Shown in pieces: positions 26,467 through 34,551 of a stretch of 64,000 bases of DNA. This DNA comes from Agromyces italicus DSM 16388 (lineage in GTDB: Bacteria > Actinomycetota > Actinomycetes > Actinomycetales > Microbacteriaceae), in the NCBI RefSeq assembly GCF_000421545.1, contig NZ_ATXF01000005.1, positions 62,001 to 126,000 of the forward strand. The letters run 5' to 3'. Position 1 is the stretch's first letter, and each line of letters begins with the position of its first letter. A program made the translations under genes and the position numbers. The notes under the pieces are model-generated. The model searched no databases. It saw only the letters and a list, made by a program, of their open reading frames with translations, and was not told the origin of the DNA.

Positions 26467-28064
26467 GCGCCCGCCCCCGACTCGAGCAGTTCGCTCGCGA
26501 CCTCGGCGGCGAGTCGGCTCGCGGCACGGGTGTGCAGCGTCGGCAGGGGCAGGTGCTCGCCCGGAAGGCCGGTGTCGACGACCACGGCATCGGGGCGAAG
26601 CGCCGCGATGCCGGCCACGCGGTCGCGCTGCGGCCCGGGTGCGCCGACGGCGTCGACGATCACGACGAGCGAGCCGTTGACCGGAACTGCGGCGTCCCCG
26701 CGCAGCACCTCGCCGCCGGCGGCCAGCACCCGCTCGACATAATCGGCGTCGCTGTCGACGGCGAGCGTCGAGCGCCCGCGCACGTCGAGCACCGCGCGCG
26801 CCCCGGGCAGTGCCGGAATCTCGGCGTCCACGGTGATCGCCTCGCGGGCGACCCGGCGCGGGTCGAGAGGCATCCGCTCACTCGACGGAACCTCGGCGAG
26901 CGAGACTGCGAGCCGCCGCACCCGCTCGGCGGCGCGTTCGACGGTCGCGATCTCGAGCGTTCCGTCGTCGAGCGCGGCGAAGATCGCCTGCTGGACCTCG
27001 CGGAAGTCGCGCACGTCCTGATCGGCGGCGGCCGCCGCACCCTGGTTCGTCGGGTTCGAGATGCAGAGCAGGTCGGCCCCGGCCCGGAGCGCCTGCACGG
27101 CCCCCGGCCCCGCACCGACCGATTCGCGCACCGCCGCCATGTCGAGCGCGTCGGTGATGATGACGCCCTCGAAGCCGAGCCCGCGCAGGTGGGCGAGCGC
27201 GATCGGGTTCAGCGTCGCCGGTGCGGCGCCCCACTCGGGCACGATGATGTGCGCCGTCATGACGGCGGCGACGCCCGCGGCGATCGCCGCGCGGAACGGC
27301 GGCAGGTGCATGCGCTCGAGCTCGTCGAGCGAGATCGTCAGCTCGGGCATCGCGTGGTGCGAGTCGAGGTGCGTGTCGCCGTGCCCGGGGAAGTGCTTCA
27401 CGCACGCGGCCGCGCCGGCACGCTGGATGCCGCGGAGCTGCGCCACGGCGTGACGTGAGACGAGCTCGGGGTCGGAGCCGAAGGAGCGCACGCCGATGAC
27501 CGGGTTGCGCGGGTCGGTGTTCACGTCGGCGACCGGCCCGAGCACCACGTTCGCCCCGACGGCGATCGACCGGTCGGCGAGCCGTTCGCCCACCGCCTCG
27601 GTCGCCGCGAGGTCGTCGACGAAGCCGAGCTGCGCCGCGCCGGGCAGCGTCGAGCCCAGGGCTGCGTCGACGCGGGTGACGTTGCCGCCCTCCTCGTCGA
27701 TGCCGATGAGCAGCGGGTGGGCGAAGTCCGCTGGTCGAGGAGCGGCCGACGCCGGGTTTCGAGACGGTCGCTGCGCTCCCTCCTCAACCCGCACACCGCG
27801 AGACGGCCGCTGCGCTCCCTCCTCAACCCGCACACCGCGAGACGGTCGCTGCGCTCCCTCCTCAACCCGCACACCGCGAGACGGTCGCTGCGCTCCCTCC
27901 TCGACCCGCTGAGGGACGTACAGGTTGTGCGCGAAGAGCACGACCCCCGCGAGCCCGTCGTCGAGCTCGCGGCGAAGCCAGTCCGGAATGCTCCGGCCGA
28001 GGAAGCCCGGCCAGAGCACTCCGCCCACCAACCCCCTGATGGCGGGATCGTCCGCGGCGGTCAC
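26463..28064 (-). CDS. nagZ: Glycoside hydrolase family 3 beta-N-acetylhexosaminidase (NagZ-like)
   Basis: A 533-residue GH3 enzyme that removes GlcNAc from muropeptides. Family blocks are LIGIDEEGGNVTRV, the NagZ-type His/Asp loop KHFPGHGDTHLDSHH, and the catalytic Asp in VIITDALDMAAV. About 200 residues follow as a second domain. No signal peptide is seen, so it is cytoplasmic unless exported another way. The GTG at 28064 overlaps the permease stop as GTGA. Residues about 52-111 are an in-frame insertion of a dispersed element with four 39-bp copies, read as RVEEGAQRPSRGV repeats, placed before the first catalytic block. Confidence in the family is high; the effect of the insert is unknown. 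Confidence 0.92.
   Translation of the reverse strand: MTAADDPAIRGLVGGVLWPGFLGRSIPDWLRRELDDGLAGVVLFAHNLYVPQRVEEGAQRPSRGVRVEEGAQRPSRGVRVEEGAQRPSRGVRVEEGAQRPSRNPASAAPRPADFAHPLLIGIDEEGGNVTRVDAALGSTLPGAAQLGFVDDLAATEAVGERLADRSIAVGANVVLGPVADVNTDPRNPVIGVRSFGSDPELVSRHAVAQLRGIQRAGAAACVKHFPGHGDTHLDSHHAMPELTISLDELERMHLPPFRAAIAAGVAAVMTAHIIVPEWGAAPATLNPIALAHLRGLGFEGVIITDALDMAAVRESVGAGPGAVQALRAGADLLCISNPTNQGAAAAADQDVRDFREVQQAIFAALDDGTLEIATVERAAERVRRLAVSLAEVPSSERMPLDPRRVAREAITVDAEIPALPGARAVLDVRGRSTLAVDSDADYVERVLAAGGEVLRGDAAVPVNGSLVVIVDAVGAPGPQRDRVAGIAALRPDAVVVDTGLPGEHLPLPTLHTRAASRLAAEVASELLESGAGA
27731..27912. repeat. Dispersed element expanded to four 39-bp copies inside nagZ
   Basis: A lead-in GGTCGAGGAGCGGCC...GGTTTC (27732-27760) is followed by units starting at 27761, 27800, 27839 and 27878. 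The period is exactly 39 bp (13 codons), and each unit contains GAGACGGTCGCTGCGCTCC. Length differences would therefore keep the frame. The neighbouring nagZ codons are non-repetitive. Confidence 0.92.
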
Positions 28065-28984
28065 CCCTTCACCGCGCCGGCCACGAGGCCGCTCGACAAG
28101 CGACGCTGGACGATGACGAAGAAGATCATGACCGGGATCGTGATGATCGTGGAGGCGGCCATGATGTAGCCCCACTCGTTCGAGTGCTCGCCGAAGAACT
28201 GCTTGAGGCCGATCGCGACCGTGTAGTTCTCGGTCGCCCCGCCGAGCAGGGTCATGGCGAAGATGAACTCGTTCCACGCGGTGATGAACGAGAACACGCT
28301 CGTCGCGACGAGTCCGGGCATGACGAGGGGCAGCAGCACCGATCGGAACATCCGGCCCCAGCTGGCGCCGTCGATGTACGCGGCCTCCTCGAGCTCGACG
28401 GGCACCGCGGCGACGAAGCCGCGCAGCATCCAGATGCCGAAGGGAAGCGACAGCGCGACGTAGACGACCATGAGGCCGAGCAGCGTGTTCAGCAACTGGA
28501 GGTCGCGCACCTGCACGAACAGCGGGATGACGAGCGCCTCGAGCGGCACCATCTGCACGATGAGGATCATGAGGAGCATCGCCGTGCGGAACTTGAAGCG
28601 GAAGCGCGCCACCGCGACCGAGGCGAGGAGCGCGAGCAGGGCGCTCGCGAGCACCGTCACCACCGCGACGATCGCCGAGTTCCGGAGGAACACGTCGAAC
28701 CCGCCCTCGGTGAGCACGTACTCGAAGTTCGACAGCGACCACTCGCGGGGCAGGATCTGCTGCCCGCCCGCGCCGGCCTGCGCATCGAAGGCGCTCGAGA
28801 GCATCCAGAACGCGGGGAAGAGCGTGAAGCCGAGCAGCAGCACGACGAGCACCGCCTTGCCGCCCGCGATGCGCACCTTGCGCCCCGACTTGCGGCCCTT
28901 GCGCAGCTGCGCGATATCGGCGGATGCCTCGGAGCGGGTGCTGCGCGAGGCATCCGACCGCTCATTCGTGGTGACGGTGCTCAC
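28061..28984 (-). CDS. Sugar ABC transporter permease (MalG type)
   Basis: A 307-residue inner-membrane permease with six transmembrane segments and an N-terminal charged tail. The binding-protein-dependent transport signature, EEAAYIDGASWGRMFRSVLL then P, contacts the ATPase. Its GTG overlaps the stop of the upstream permease (GTGA), and its own stop overlaps nagZ. No ATPase gene is in the cluster, so a shared MsmK/UgpC-type ATPase encoded elsewhere is implied. The cargo is predicted to be an amino sugar or muropeptide sugar from context. Confidence 0.93.
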   Translation of the reverse strand: MSTVTTNERSDASRSTRSEASADIAQLRKGRKSGRKVRIAGGKAVLVVLLLGFTLFPAFWMLSSAFDAQAGAGGQQILPREWSLSNFEYVLTEGGFDVFLRNSAIVAVVTVLASALLALLASVAVARFRFKFRTAMLLMILIVQMVPLEALVIPLFVQVRDLQLLNTLLGLMVVYVALSLPFGIWMLRGFVAAVPVELEEAAYIDGASWGRMFRSVLLPLVMPGLVATSVFSFITAWNEFIFAMTLLGGATENYTVAIGLKQFFGEHSNEWGYIMAASTIITIPVMIFFVIVQRRLSSGLVAGAVKG

Positions 28985-29949
28985 AGCTCCTCCTCCTTCA
29001 GCATGGTGCGCACGTACACGACGGTGATGCCGAGCAGTACGAGGGTGAGCAGCACGGCGATCGCCGAGCCGAAGCCGTAGCGGTTCTGGCCGAACGACTC
29101 GACGTACGACCAGACGCCGAGGTTCAGCGCCTCGCGGTTCGAACCGGCGCCGCCGGGCATGAGGTAGACCTGCGCGAACACCTTGAAGTCCCAGATGGTC
29201 GACAGGATGATGACGACCGCGAAGACCTGCTTCAGGTTCGGCACGATGATGCGCCAGAAGCGGCGCCAGGGTCCGGCGCCGTCCATCTCCGCCGCCTCGA
29301 GCATCTCCTTCGGCACGCCGAGAAGGCCCGCGAGGATCGTGATGGCGACGAACGGGAAGCCGTGGTGGATGACGTTGAGGAGGACGATGCCGTAGAACGT
29401 GTAGCGGTTGGTGAACCAGTTGACGGGCTCGTCCTGGAGGCCGAGAGCCTGGAGGGTCTCGTTGACGATGCCGCGGTCGGCGTCGAAGATCCAGATCCAG
29501 ACGTAGGTGCCGGTGACCGCGGGCATCGCCCAGGCGATCATGATGGCGCTGCCGACGACGGTGCGCCAGAAGCTGCCGAGGCTCGCCATGAGCACCGCGA
29601 CGGCGGTACCGAGGGCGACGGTGCCGGCGACGGCGAACACCGCGAAGCCGACCGTGTTCGGCAGCACGACGGTGTAGAGCTCGGGGCTCGTGAAGATCTC
29701 GCCGTAGTTGGCGAGGCCGATCCAGTTCGGCTCGCCCGAGACGATCTCGCGCAGGCCGTAGTCCTGGAGGGAGAAGAGGAGCACTCGCACGAGCGGCCAC
29801 AGGAGCAGCACGGCGAGCACCGCGAGCGCGGGGGCGAGCAGGAGCCAGGGGCGGCTCCGAGTGAGGAGGGTCTTGCGGGCGGCCCCGCCGGCCGCGCGGG
29901 GAGCCGAAGCTCCCGGCGCGGCCGTCGGAACCTGAAGGGTGTTCGACAC
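28981..29949 (-). CDS. Sugar ABC transporter permease (MalF type)
   Basis: A 322-residue permease with six transmembrane segments after a 30-residue cytoplasmic lead. The EAA loop is EMLEAAEMDGAGPWRRFWRI. It pairs with the MalG-type permease downstream to form the channel. Its start is five bases after the binding-protein stop, and it ends in a purine-rich stretch (KEEEL) that doubles as the ribosome-binding site for the next gene. Substrate by context: MurNAc, GlcNAc or muropeptide sugar. Confidence 0.93.
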   Translation of the reverse strand: MSNTLQVPTAAPGASAPRAAGGAARKTLLTRSRPWLLLAPALAVLAVLLLWPLVRVLLFSLQDYGLREIVSGEPNWIGLANYGEIFTSPELYTVVLPNTVGFAVFAVAGTVALGTAVAVLMASLGSFWRTVVGSAIMIAWAMPAVTGTYVWIWIFDADRGIVNETLQALGLQDEPVNWFTNRYTFYGIVLLNVIHHGFPFVAITILAGLLGVPKEMLEAAEMDGAGPWRRFWRIIVPNLKQVFAVVIILSTIWDFKVFAQVYLMPGGAGSNREALNLGVWSYVESFGQNRYGFGSAIAVLLTLVLLGITVVYVRTMLKEEEL

Positions 29950-29953
29950 GAGG

Positions 29954-31246
29954 TCAGCCGTTCATGATCTCGTCCATCTCCGCGGCGGCGTCGGTGAGCG
30001 CCTGCTCGACCGACTTCTGCCCGGAGAGGATCGCCTGGATGGCGGTGTTGGTGGTCTTCTTCGCCTGGACGGCGCCGAACTTCGGGGTCACCGGCGGGGT
30101 GCCGCCACCCTCGACCATCTGCTGCGCGAAGGGGCGCACCAGCGGGTCGTCGGAGGCGATCGCCTCGTCGAGGAGCGAGGTCTGACCGGGGAAGTAGCCG
30201 GTCTCGTCGCCCCACTGCTTGGCGAAGTCACCCGTGGTCATCAGCTTGATGAACTCCCACGCGAGGTCCTTGTTCTTCGCCGTCTCGAACATCGAGAGGT
30301 GCGAGCCGCCGAGCACCGACGGGGCGATGCCGCCGTCCTTGCCGGGGATCGGGGTGGCGGCGAACTTGCCCTCGAGTTCGGCGTTCTTCTCGACGATCGC
30401 GGCAGGGGTCCACGAGCCCATCAGGGCCATGGCGACGTTGCCCTGTGCGAAGTTGTCGAGCACGTCGGTCTCCTTCCACGTGGTGGCACCGGCCGACGAG
30501 AAGCCGTGCTCGGTCGCGAGGCCCGTGTAGAAGCCGATGCCCTCCTGCGATTCGTCGCCGGCGAGGCCGGAGACCCACTGGTCGCCCTCGAGCGTCGAGA
30601 CCTCGCCGCCCGCGCCCCAGACCCAGGGGTAGACGCCGAACTCGGCGTCGCCGGGAACGGCGAACGGCATCATGTCGGGGTGAGCGGCCTTGATGGCGTC
30701 GCCCGCGGCGACGATTTCGTCCCACGTGGTCGGGGCCTCGAGGCCGAGCTCCTCGAAGATGTCGGAGCGGTAGACGAGCGAGCGGACGCCGGCGTACCAG
30801 GGCATGCCGTAGAGCTGGTCGTCGTAGGTGCCCGCGACGACCAGACCCTCGACGAGGTCGGCGGCCAGGTCGTCGCCATCGACGTAGTCGTCGATCGGGG
30901 CGAGTGCGCCGGCGTCGGCGAACTCGGCCGTCCAGGTGGTGCCGGTCTCGGCGACGTCGGGCGTGGTGCCGCCCGCGATCGACGTGACGAAGCGGTCGTG
31001 GGCGTCGGCCCACTGCACGAACTCGACGTCGAGCTCGGCGCCGGTCTTCTCGGTGAAGGCGTCGGCGACCTCCTCGAAGTAGGCGTCCGAGTCGGGGTTG
31101 GTGCCTTCCATGATCCAGACGGTGAGGGTCTGGCCTTCGGCGTTCGTACCGCCGTCGCCGTTATCGCCGGACGCGCCCGAGCAGGCGGTCAGGCCGAGCG
31201 CGGCGGCGACGCCGAGCGCGGCGATCGGGAGGAAGCGCTTGTTCAT
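29954..31246 (-). CDS. Extracellular solute-binding lipoprotein (sugar ABC)
   Basis: A 430-residue family 1 solute-binding protein. The lipoprotein signal peptide MNKRFLPIAALGVAAALGL is followed by the lipobox LTAC with Cys near residue 22. Typical cluster-B landmarks follow: ADAHDRFVTSIAGGTTPDV, LYGMPWYAGVRSLVYR and TTWDEIVAAGDAIK. The ATG at 31246 has GAGGAG nine bases upstream. It is the first gene of the seven-gene recycling operon, divergent from the kinase gene, with about 110 bp holding both promoters. Confidence 0.94.
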   Translation of the reverse strand: MNKRFLPIAALGVAAALGLTACSGASGDNGDGGTNAEGQTLTVWIMEGTNPDSDAYFEEVADAFTEKTGAELDVEFVQWADAHDRFVTSIAGGTTPDVAETGTTWTAEFADAGALAPIDDYVDGDDLAADLVEGLVVAGTYDDQLYGMPWYAGVRSLVYRSDIFEELGLEAPTTWDEIVAAGDAIKAAHPDMMPFAVPGDAEFGVYPWVWGAGGEVSTLEGDQWVSGLAGDESQEGIGFYTGLATEHGFSSAGATTWKETDVLDNFAQGNVAMALMGSWTPAAIVEKNAELEGKFAATPIPGKDGGIAPSVLGGSHLSMFETAKNKDLAWEFIKLMTTGDFAKQWGDETGYFPGQTSLLDEAIASDDPLVRPFAQQMVEGGGTPPVTPKFGAVQAKKTTNTAIQAILSGQKSVEQALTDAAAEMDEIMNG

Positions 31247-31343
31247 CAGGGTGGTCTCCTCGTTGAAACTTGTCGTGGGCGCAGGGCCCTGGCTGTGATT
31301 CTCTGGACAGACGTGATCCGCGAACAGATCGACTCTCTGGAAG

Positions 31344-31349
31344 TAGTAT
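31344..31349 (+). promoter_or_regulatory. Leaderless -10 of the BadF-type kinase gene
   Basis: TAGTAT is exactly six bases before the kinase ATG at 31356, and no ribosome-binding site is present. The opposite strand of the same patch should also serve the binding-protein operon. No confident MurR operator palindrome was identified. Confidence 0.5.
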
Positions 31350-31355
31350 TCGGGA

Positions 31356-32348
31356 ATGGCGCGAAGATTGCAAGAAACTTCCGAACGATCGGAAGTCGTG
31401 CTCGGCATCGACGTGGGCGGCACCGGTGGCCGGGCCGCCCTCGAGCCGCTTGCAGCCCCCTTCGGGGCGGAACGCGTGCTGCTCGGCGGACCGCCGGTGA
31501 CCATCGCGTCGGGCGGGAGTTCGGCGCTCGTCGTGACACGGGCGCTCGTCGACGAGGCGCGCGCCGCGGTGCAGGCGTCACGGCCGGGTTCCCGCATCGT
31601 CGCGGTCGCGATCGGCGCGACCGGCGTCGCCTCCCTCGTCACGAATCCGGCCGCGTCGCTCGCGGCCCTGTCGTCGGCGGCCGACGGGGCGCCGGTGGCG
31701 CTCGCGATCGATGCGGTGACGGCGCATCTCGGCGCGCTCGAGGGCGAGCCCGGCGCGGTCGTCGCGGTCGGCACCGGCACGATCGCGCTCGGCACCGATC
31801 TGCACGAGGTCTGGCGGCGCGTCGGGGGCTGGGGGCACCTCTACGACGACCGCGGCTCGGGCGCATGGATCGGGATCGAAGCACTGAAGGCCGCGATCCA
31901 GACCCACGACGGCGTCACCGCGGATGCCTCGGCGCTGCTCTCGGCGGCGGAGTCGCGCTTCGGGCCGGCGCCGAGCTGGCCCGCCCAGCTCTACACCCGC
32001 GACGATCGCGGCTCGGTGCTCGCGGGGTTCGCCGCGGATGTCGCGGGGCTCGCCGCGCTCGGCGACCCCGTCGCCGCACGGATCATGGCGTCGGCCGGCA
32101 CCCTCGTCGCCGGCACCCTCGCGGCAGCCCTCGATCCCGCACTTCCCCCGCGCGCCGCGGGCGTCGGCGGGGTGTTCGCCGCCGGCGGCGAGTTCACGGC
32201 GGCGTTCAGGGCGGAGTTCGCCCGCCTCGCCCCCGACGCCTCGCTCGTCGTCGCACGGGCGACGCCGCTCGACGGCGCCGTGCGGCTCGCACGGCTCCTC
32301 GCCGCCGGCGAGGTGCCCGCGGGGCATCCGCCGTTCCTCTGGCGTTGA
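31356..32348 (+). CDS. BadF/BadG-type amino-sugar kinase (MurK/NagK-like)
   Basis: A 330-residue ATPase of the BadF/BadG/BcrA/BcrD group, which includes N-acetylglucosamine kinases and the clostridial MurNAc/GlcNAc kinase MurK. Blocks are VLGIDVGGTGGRAALE (phosphate 1), VAVGTGTIALG (phosphate 2), the GGWGHLYDDRGSGAWIG segment and the adenosine region GGVFAAGGEF. It is divergent from an importer operon that ends in murQ. It therefore most likely supplies MurNAc-6P and GlcNAc-6P from sugars imported without phosphorylation. The MurNAc assignment is inference from context; GlcNAc kinase alone is the alternative. Confidence 0.85.
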   Translation: MARRLQETSERSEVVLGIDVGGTGGRAALEPLAAPFGAERVLLGGPPVTIASGGSSALVVTRALVDEARAAVQASRPGSRIVAVAIGATGVASLVTNPAASLAALSSAADGAPVALAIDAVTAHLGALEGEPGAVVAVGTGTIALGTDLHEVWRRVGGWGHLYDDRGSGAWIGIEALKAAIQTHDGVTADASALLSAAESRFGPAPSWPAQLYTRDDRGSVLAGFAADVAGLAALGDPVAARIMASAGTLVAGTLAAALDPALPPRAAGVGGVFAAGGEFTAAFRAEFARLAPDASLVVARATPLDGAVRLARLLAAGEVPAGHPPFLWR

Positions 32349-32420
32349 GCGCGCGGGCGGGCGGTGGATCCGCCTCGTAGCGCTGCCCGCTGCCCGCCGC
32401 GTGCCCCTGGTGCTGCCGGC

Positions 32421-32504
32421 GCTGGCGCTGGCGCTGGCGCTGGCGCTGGCGCTGGCGCTGGCGCTGGCGCTGGCGCTGGCGCTGGCGCTGGCGCTGGCGC
32501 TGGC
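32421..32504. repeat. Perfect (GCTGGC)14 hexanucleotide array
   Basis: Fourteen uninterrupted copies of GCTGGC, 84 bp in all, start 72 bp after the kinase stop. Array length is a multiple of three, so read-through frames would encode simple dipeptide repeats. It is a likely site of length variation between strains. Confidence 0.95.
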
Positions 32505-32525
32505 GAGGGTATTTCCATTTCGAGC

Positions 32526-32692
32526 TGTGCCAGTTCCCCCTCATCGCGAGGGGCGGCCCAGGGGAAACGTACGCAGCTTGAACGGCGGATGGATCTGCGA
32601 TCGGTTCCATTTCGAGCTGTGGAGATCGACTGGGAGCGGGTCTCGTTCGGGCGCCATGGGTTTCGATCCCGCGATGAGGGGGAACTGGCACA
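32526..32692. repeat. 23-bp perfect inverted repeat with 121-bp spacer
   Basis: TGTGCCAGTTCCCCCTCATC plus GCG (32526-32548) recurs inverted at 32670-32692. The spacer contains one arm of a 17-bp direct repeat. It could be the ends of a small non-autonomous element or the stem of a structured RNA; no open frame in between is convincing. Confidence 0.8.
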
Positions 32693-32757
32693 GCCGATTT
32701 GGCCAAGCCGACGCGCCGCGGAGGTGCCTCGGTCGGACGCCGAGAGTTCGTTCGTCG

Positions 32758-33615
32758 TCAGCAGCCGGGCGCGGCGGAGTTCGCTCGGCAGTCGTCCGTC
32801 GTGAGCACGGTGTCGACCTCGCCGACGAGCACCTGCTGCGGCTCGCCCGCGACGGCGAGGGTGCCGGCGATGGCCTGCCACGCGGATCCGCCGAAGCGGT
32901 ACTCCGCGGCGAGCGCGACCTCGAGCGTCACCGTGTACTCGCCCGGCTCGGCGTAGACGTGGCTCGTCTCGGTCGGGCTGAACTCGCGGAGTCCGAGCCG
33001 CTCCCAGCTCGCGCCCGATGTCGAACTCGTCACGGTGGTGCCGTCGCTGTGCACCCACCGGAATCCGACCGGCGTGAACCGCACCTCCGCCCGCCGGCCG
33101 AGTAGTGTTCCGGCCACGACCTCCGCCGGGGCGTCGGCAACGAAGTTTGCCGGAAGCCCCGCGACCGCCCAGCCGCCGGGCTCCATCTCATTGCCCGGCT
33201 TCGCCGGCCGGAACGAGGCGATGTCCCGCAGCGTGATCGTGGTGGGCGCACCGGGCGGCGCCGGCGCGGGCGTCGCCTCGGCGCGTTCGCACGTCACCAG
33301 GAAATTCGCGTCGCACAGCCGCGCCCAGTCGTCGCCTGACCAGACGTCGGCCTCGCCGGGTGGTGGGGCTGGTTCAGCAGGTGCACTATCGCTCTCTGCG
33401 CCGCCTGACTCTTCTCCACGGCCGTCCCCTTCTTGCTCCGCACCCAGCCGGACACCTCCATCGTCGATGAGACTCTCAACTGTGCAACTCCCTGCAATAA
33501 TGTCCGCCTTGCTGCACGGTGCTGTATTTGCCCATGCCGCGCCCTCGGGTAACCACCACATCAACAAGAGGACAACCGCGACACCTATGCCAGACAGTAG
33601 TTTTCGCGTTCCCAT
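32758..33615 (-). CDS. Secreted protein with a PKD-like region, unknown function
   Basis: A 285-residue exported protein, not assigned to a named function. A signal peptide (LLSGIGVAVVLLLMWWLPEG, cleavage near AWANT) and an acidic, Pro-rich stretch (about 60-90) precede the body. The C-terminal half looks like a PKD/Ig-type beta-sandwich: RFTPVGFRWVHSDG, ETSHVYAEPGEYTVTLEV. Eight Cys residues or so may form disulphides. It overlaps the upstream lipoprotein gene by 31 bp and has GGAGAG before its ATG, so the two form an operon. Such pairs are common in Microbacteriaceae and have no known role. Confidence 0.78.
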   Translation of the reverse strand: MGTRKLLSGIGVAVVLLLMWWLPEGAAWANTAPCSKADIIAGSCTVESLIDDGGVRLGAEQEGDGRGEESGGAESDSAPAEPAPPPGEADVWSGDDWARLCDANFLVTCERAEATPAPAPPGAPTTITLRDIASFRPAKPGNEMEPGGWAVAGLPANFVADAPAEVVAGTLLGRRAEVRFTPVGFRWVHSDGTTVTSSTSGASWERLGLREFSPTETSHVYAEPGEYTVTLEVALAAEYRFGGSAWQAIAGTLAVAGEPQQVLVGEVDTVLTTDDCRANSAAPGC

Positions 33616-34148
33616 AGATCTCTCCGACTGACCTTTAGGCCGTCGCCTGACTCGCCTGTTGCGACGACCGTGTACGGGACATCCGTGACTCGACCTCTTT
33701 TCACAATGGATACGCCAGCTTCGTCAAGGAGATCCAATTCCGCGATGTCGTCGCAAACGTAGATCGTTACCGTTGCCGTTTCACTCTGCTCAACCGATTG
33801 CAGCTCTTGAACCGTGAAAGTTGCATCGCCCTGAGTGCGAATTTTCTCATCAGCGAACTCTCTGGCGGCCGCTTCTTCGTCCTGCAGCGCCTGCCCGATC
33901 GCAACACTCATCAATCGATCAGCACCACGGCCTCCGTCATTGCTCACTGCGGTCGAGACATCCAAGAAGCGCTCGTACGCCTCGACTGCGGCGGCGAGGG
34001 CCTCCTCGTCGGAGGCGAAGATGGGCGACTCGCTCGCGGGCGGCGTCGGCTCGGGCGAGGGCTCGGCCGCGGGCGTGCACGCACTCAGCACGAGGGACAG
34101 CGCGCCTGCTGCGGCCAGCGCGGCGACGCGCGTGCTCGGGATCGACAT
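33585..34148 (-). CDS. Small lipoprotein of unknown function
   Basis: A 187-residue protein with a lipoprotein signal (TRVAALAAAGALSLVLSAC, lipobox LSAC) and a Pro/Ser-rich linker. A helical segment (EEALAAAVEAYERFLDVSTA) and a mixed alpha/beta end with two Cys follow. The pattern, a membrane-tethered NTF2-like or DUF4878-like helix-plus-sheet fold, is only suggestive. The ATG at 34148 is the start of the hydrophobic signal; TATCGT lies seven bases upstream, a leaderless layout. It is operonic with the PKD-like gene downstream. Confidence 0.75.
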   Translation of the reverse strand: MSIPSTRVAALAAAGALSLVLSACTPAAEPSPEPTPPASESPIFASDEEALAAAVEAYERFLDVSTAVSNDGGRGADRLMSVAIGQALQDEEAAAREFADEKIRTQGDATFTVQELQSVEQSETATVTIYVCDDIAELDLLDEAGVSIVKRGRVTDVPYTVVATGESGDGLKVSRRDLWERENYCLA

Positions 34149-34551
34149 GGGGTCCACGATAAGTGAGCGGCGCACCCGATCGGGTCGGTTATCCACAGGG
34201 GTAGCGCACGGGCTCCCGGCAAGGTCTGTACCGAAGTACCGAAGTACCGAAGTACCGGGCTCCTTGGCGGGGAACATCGATTTCCGCGCGGTGGACTCGA
34301 CCGAGACATCCACCCTCAGCCATGAAGCCGCCCTCAGTCGCCTCGATTTCGCCCTCGGTGAACGCCATGGGTCGGATGACCCGGCGCGCTTGATTCCTGA
34401 TCAGCACCGTGTTTGGCTGTAACGCTGCAATGTCGGACGGGGGTGCGACGATGCAGTTCGGGCGGAGGAGACACCATCTCCGCATCGGTCGAGCGCGCAC
34501 GAATGCGCCGCGGCCGAGGCATCCGCTGTTTCGCCGATTCCTGGAGATCAC
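34149..34551. other. Divergent intergenic region with an octamer array
   Basis: No gene is supported in this 403-bp gap. It contains (GTACCGAA)3-GTACCGG at 34228-34258, and otherwise sequence of mixed composition without a readable promoter. GGAG lies five bases before the exporter ATG at 34552. Confidence 0.5.
34228..34258. repeat. Octamer array (GTACCGAA)3 plus half unit
   Basis: Three 8-bp units and a GTACCGG end. The same array occurs at 54618-54648 and 54721-54751. Its spacing resembles iterated protein-binding sites. Confidence 0.9.

Larger units (their letters stand above)
32349..32757. other. Repeat-rich intergenic region
   Basis: No gene is supported in these 409 bp. They hold a perfect hexanucleotide array, a 23-bp inverted repeat with arms 121 bp apart, and a 17-bp direct repeat (TTCCATTTCGAGCTGTG at 32513-32529 and 32605-32621). 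The sequence is less GC-rich than its surroundings. Confidence 0.6.

Noticed and set aside
27761-27912. Possible CRISPR array in the nagZ repeats
   Set aside because: The units are contiguous 39-bp copies without unique spacers and are read in frame; no cas genes are nearby.
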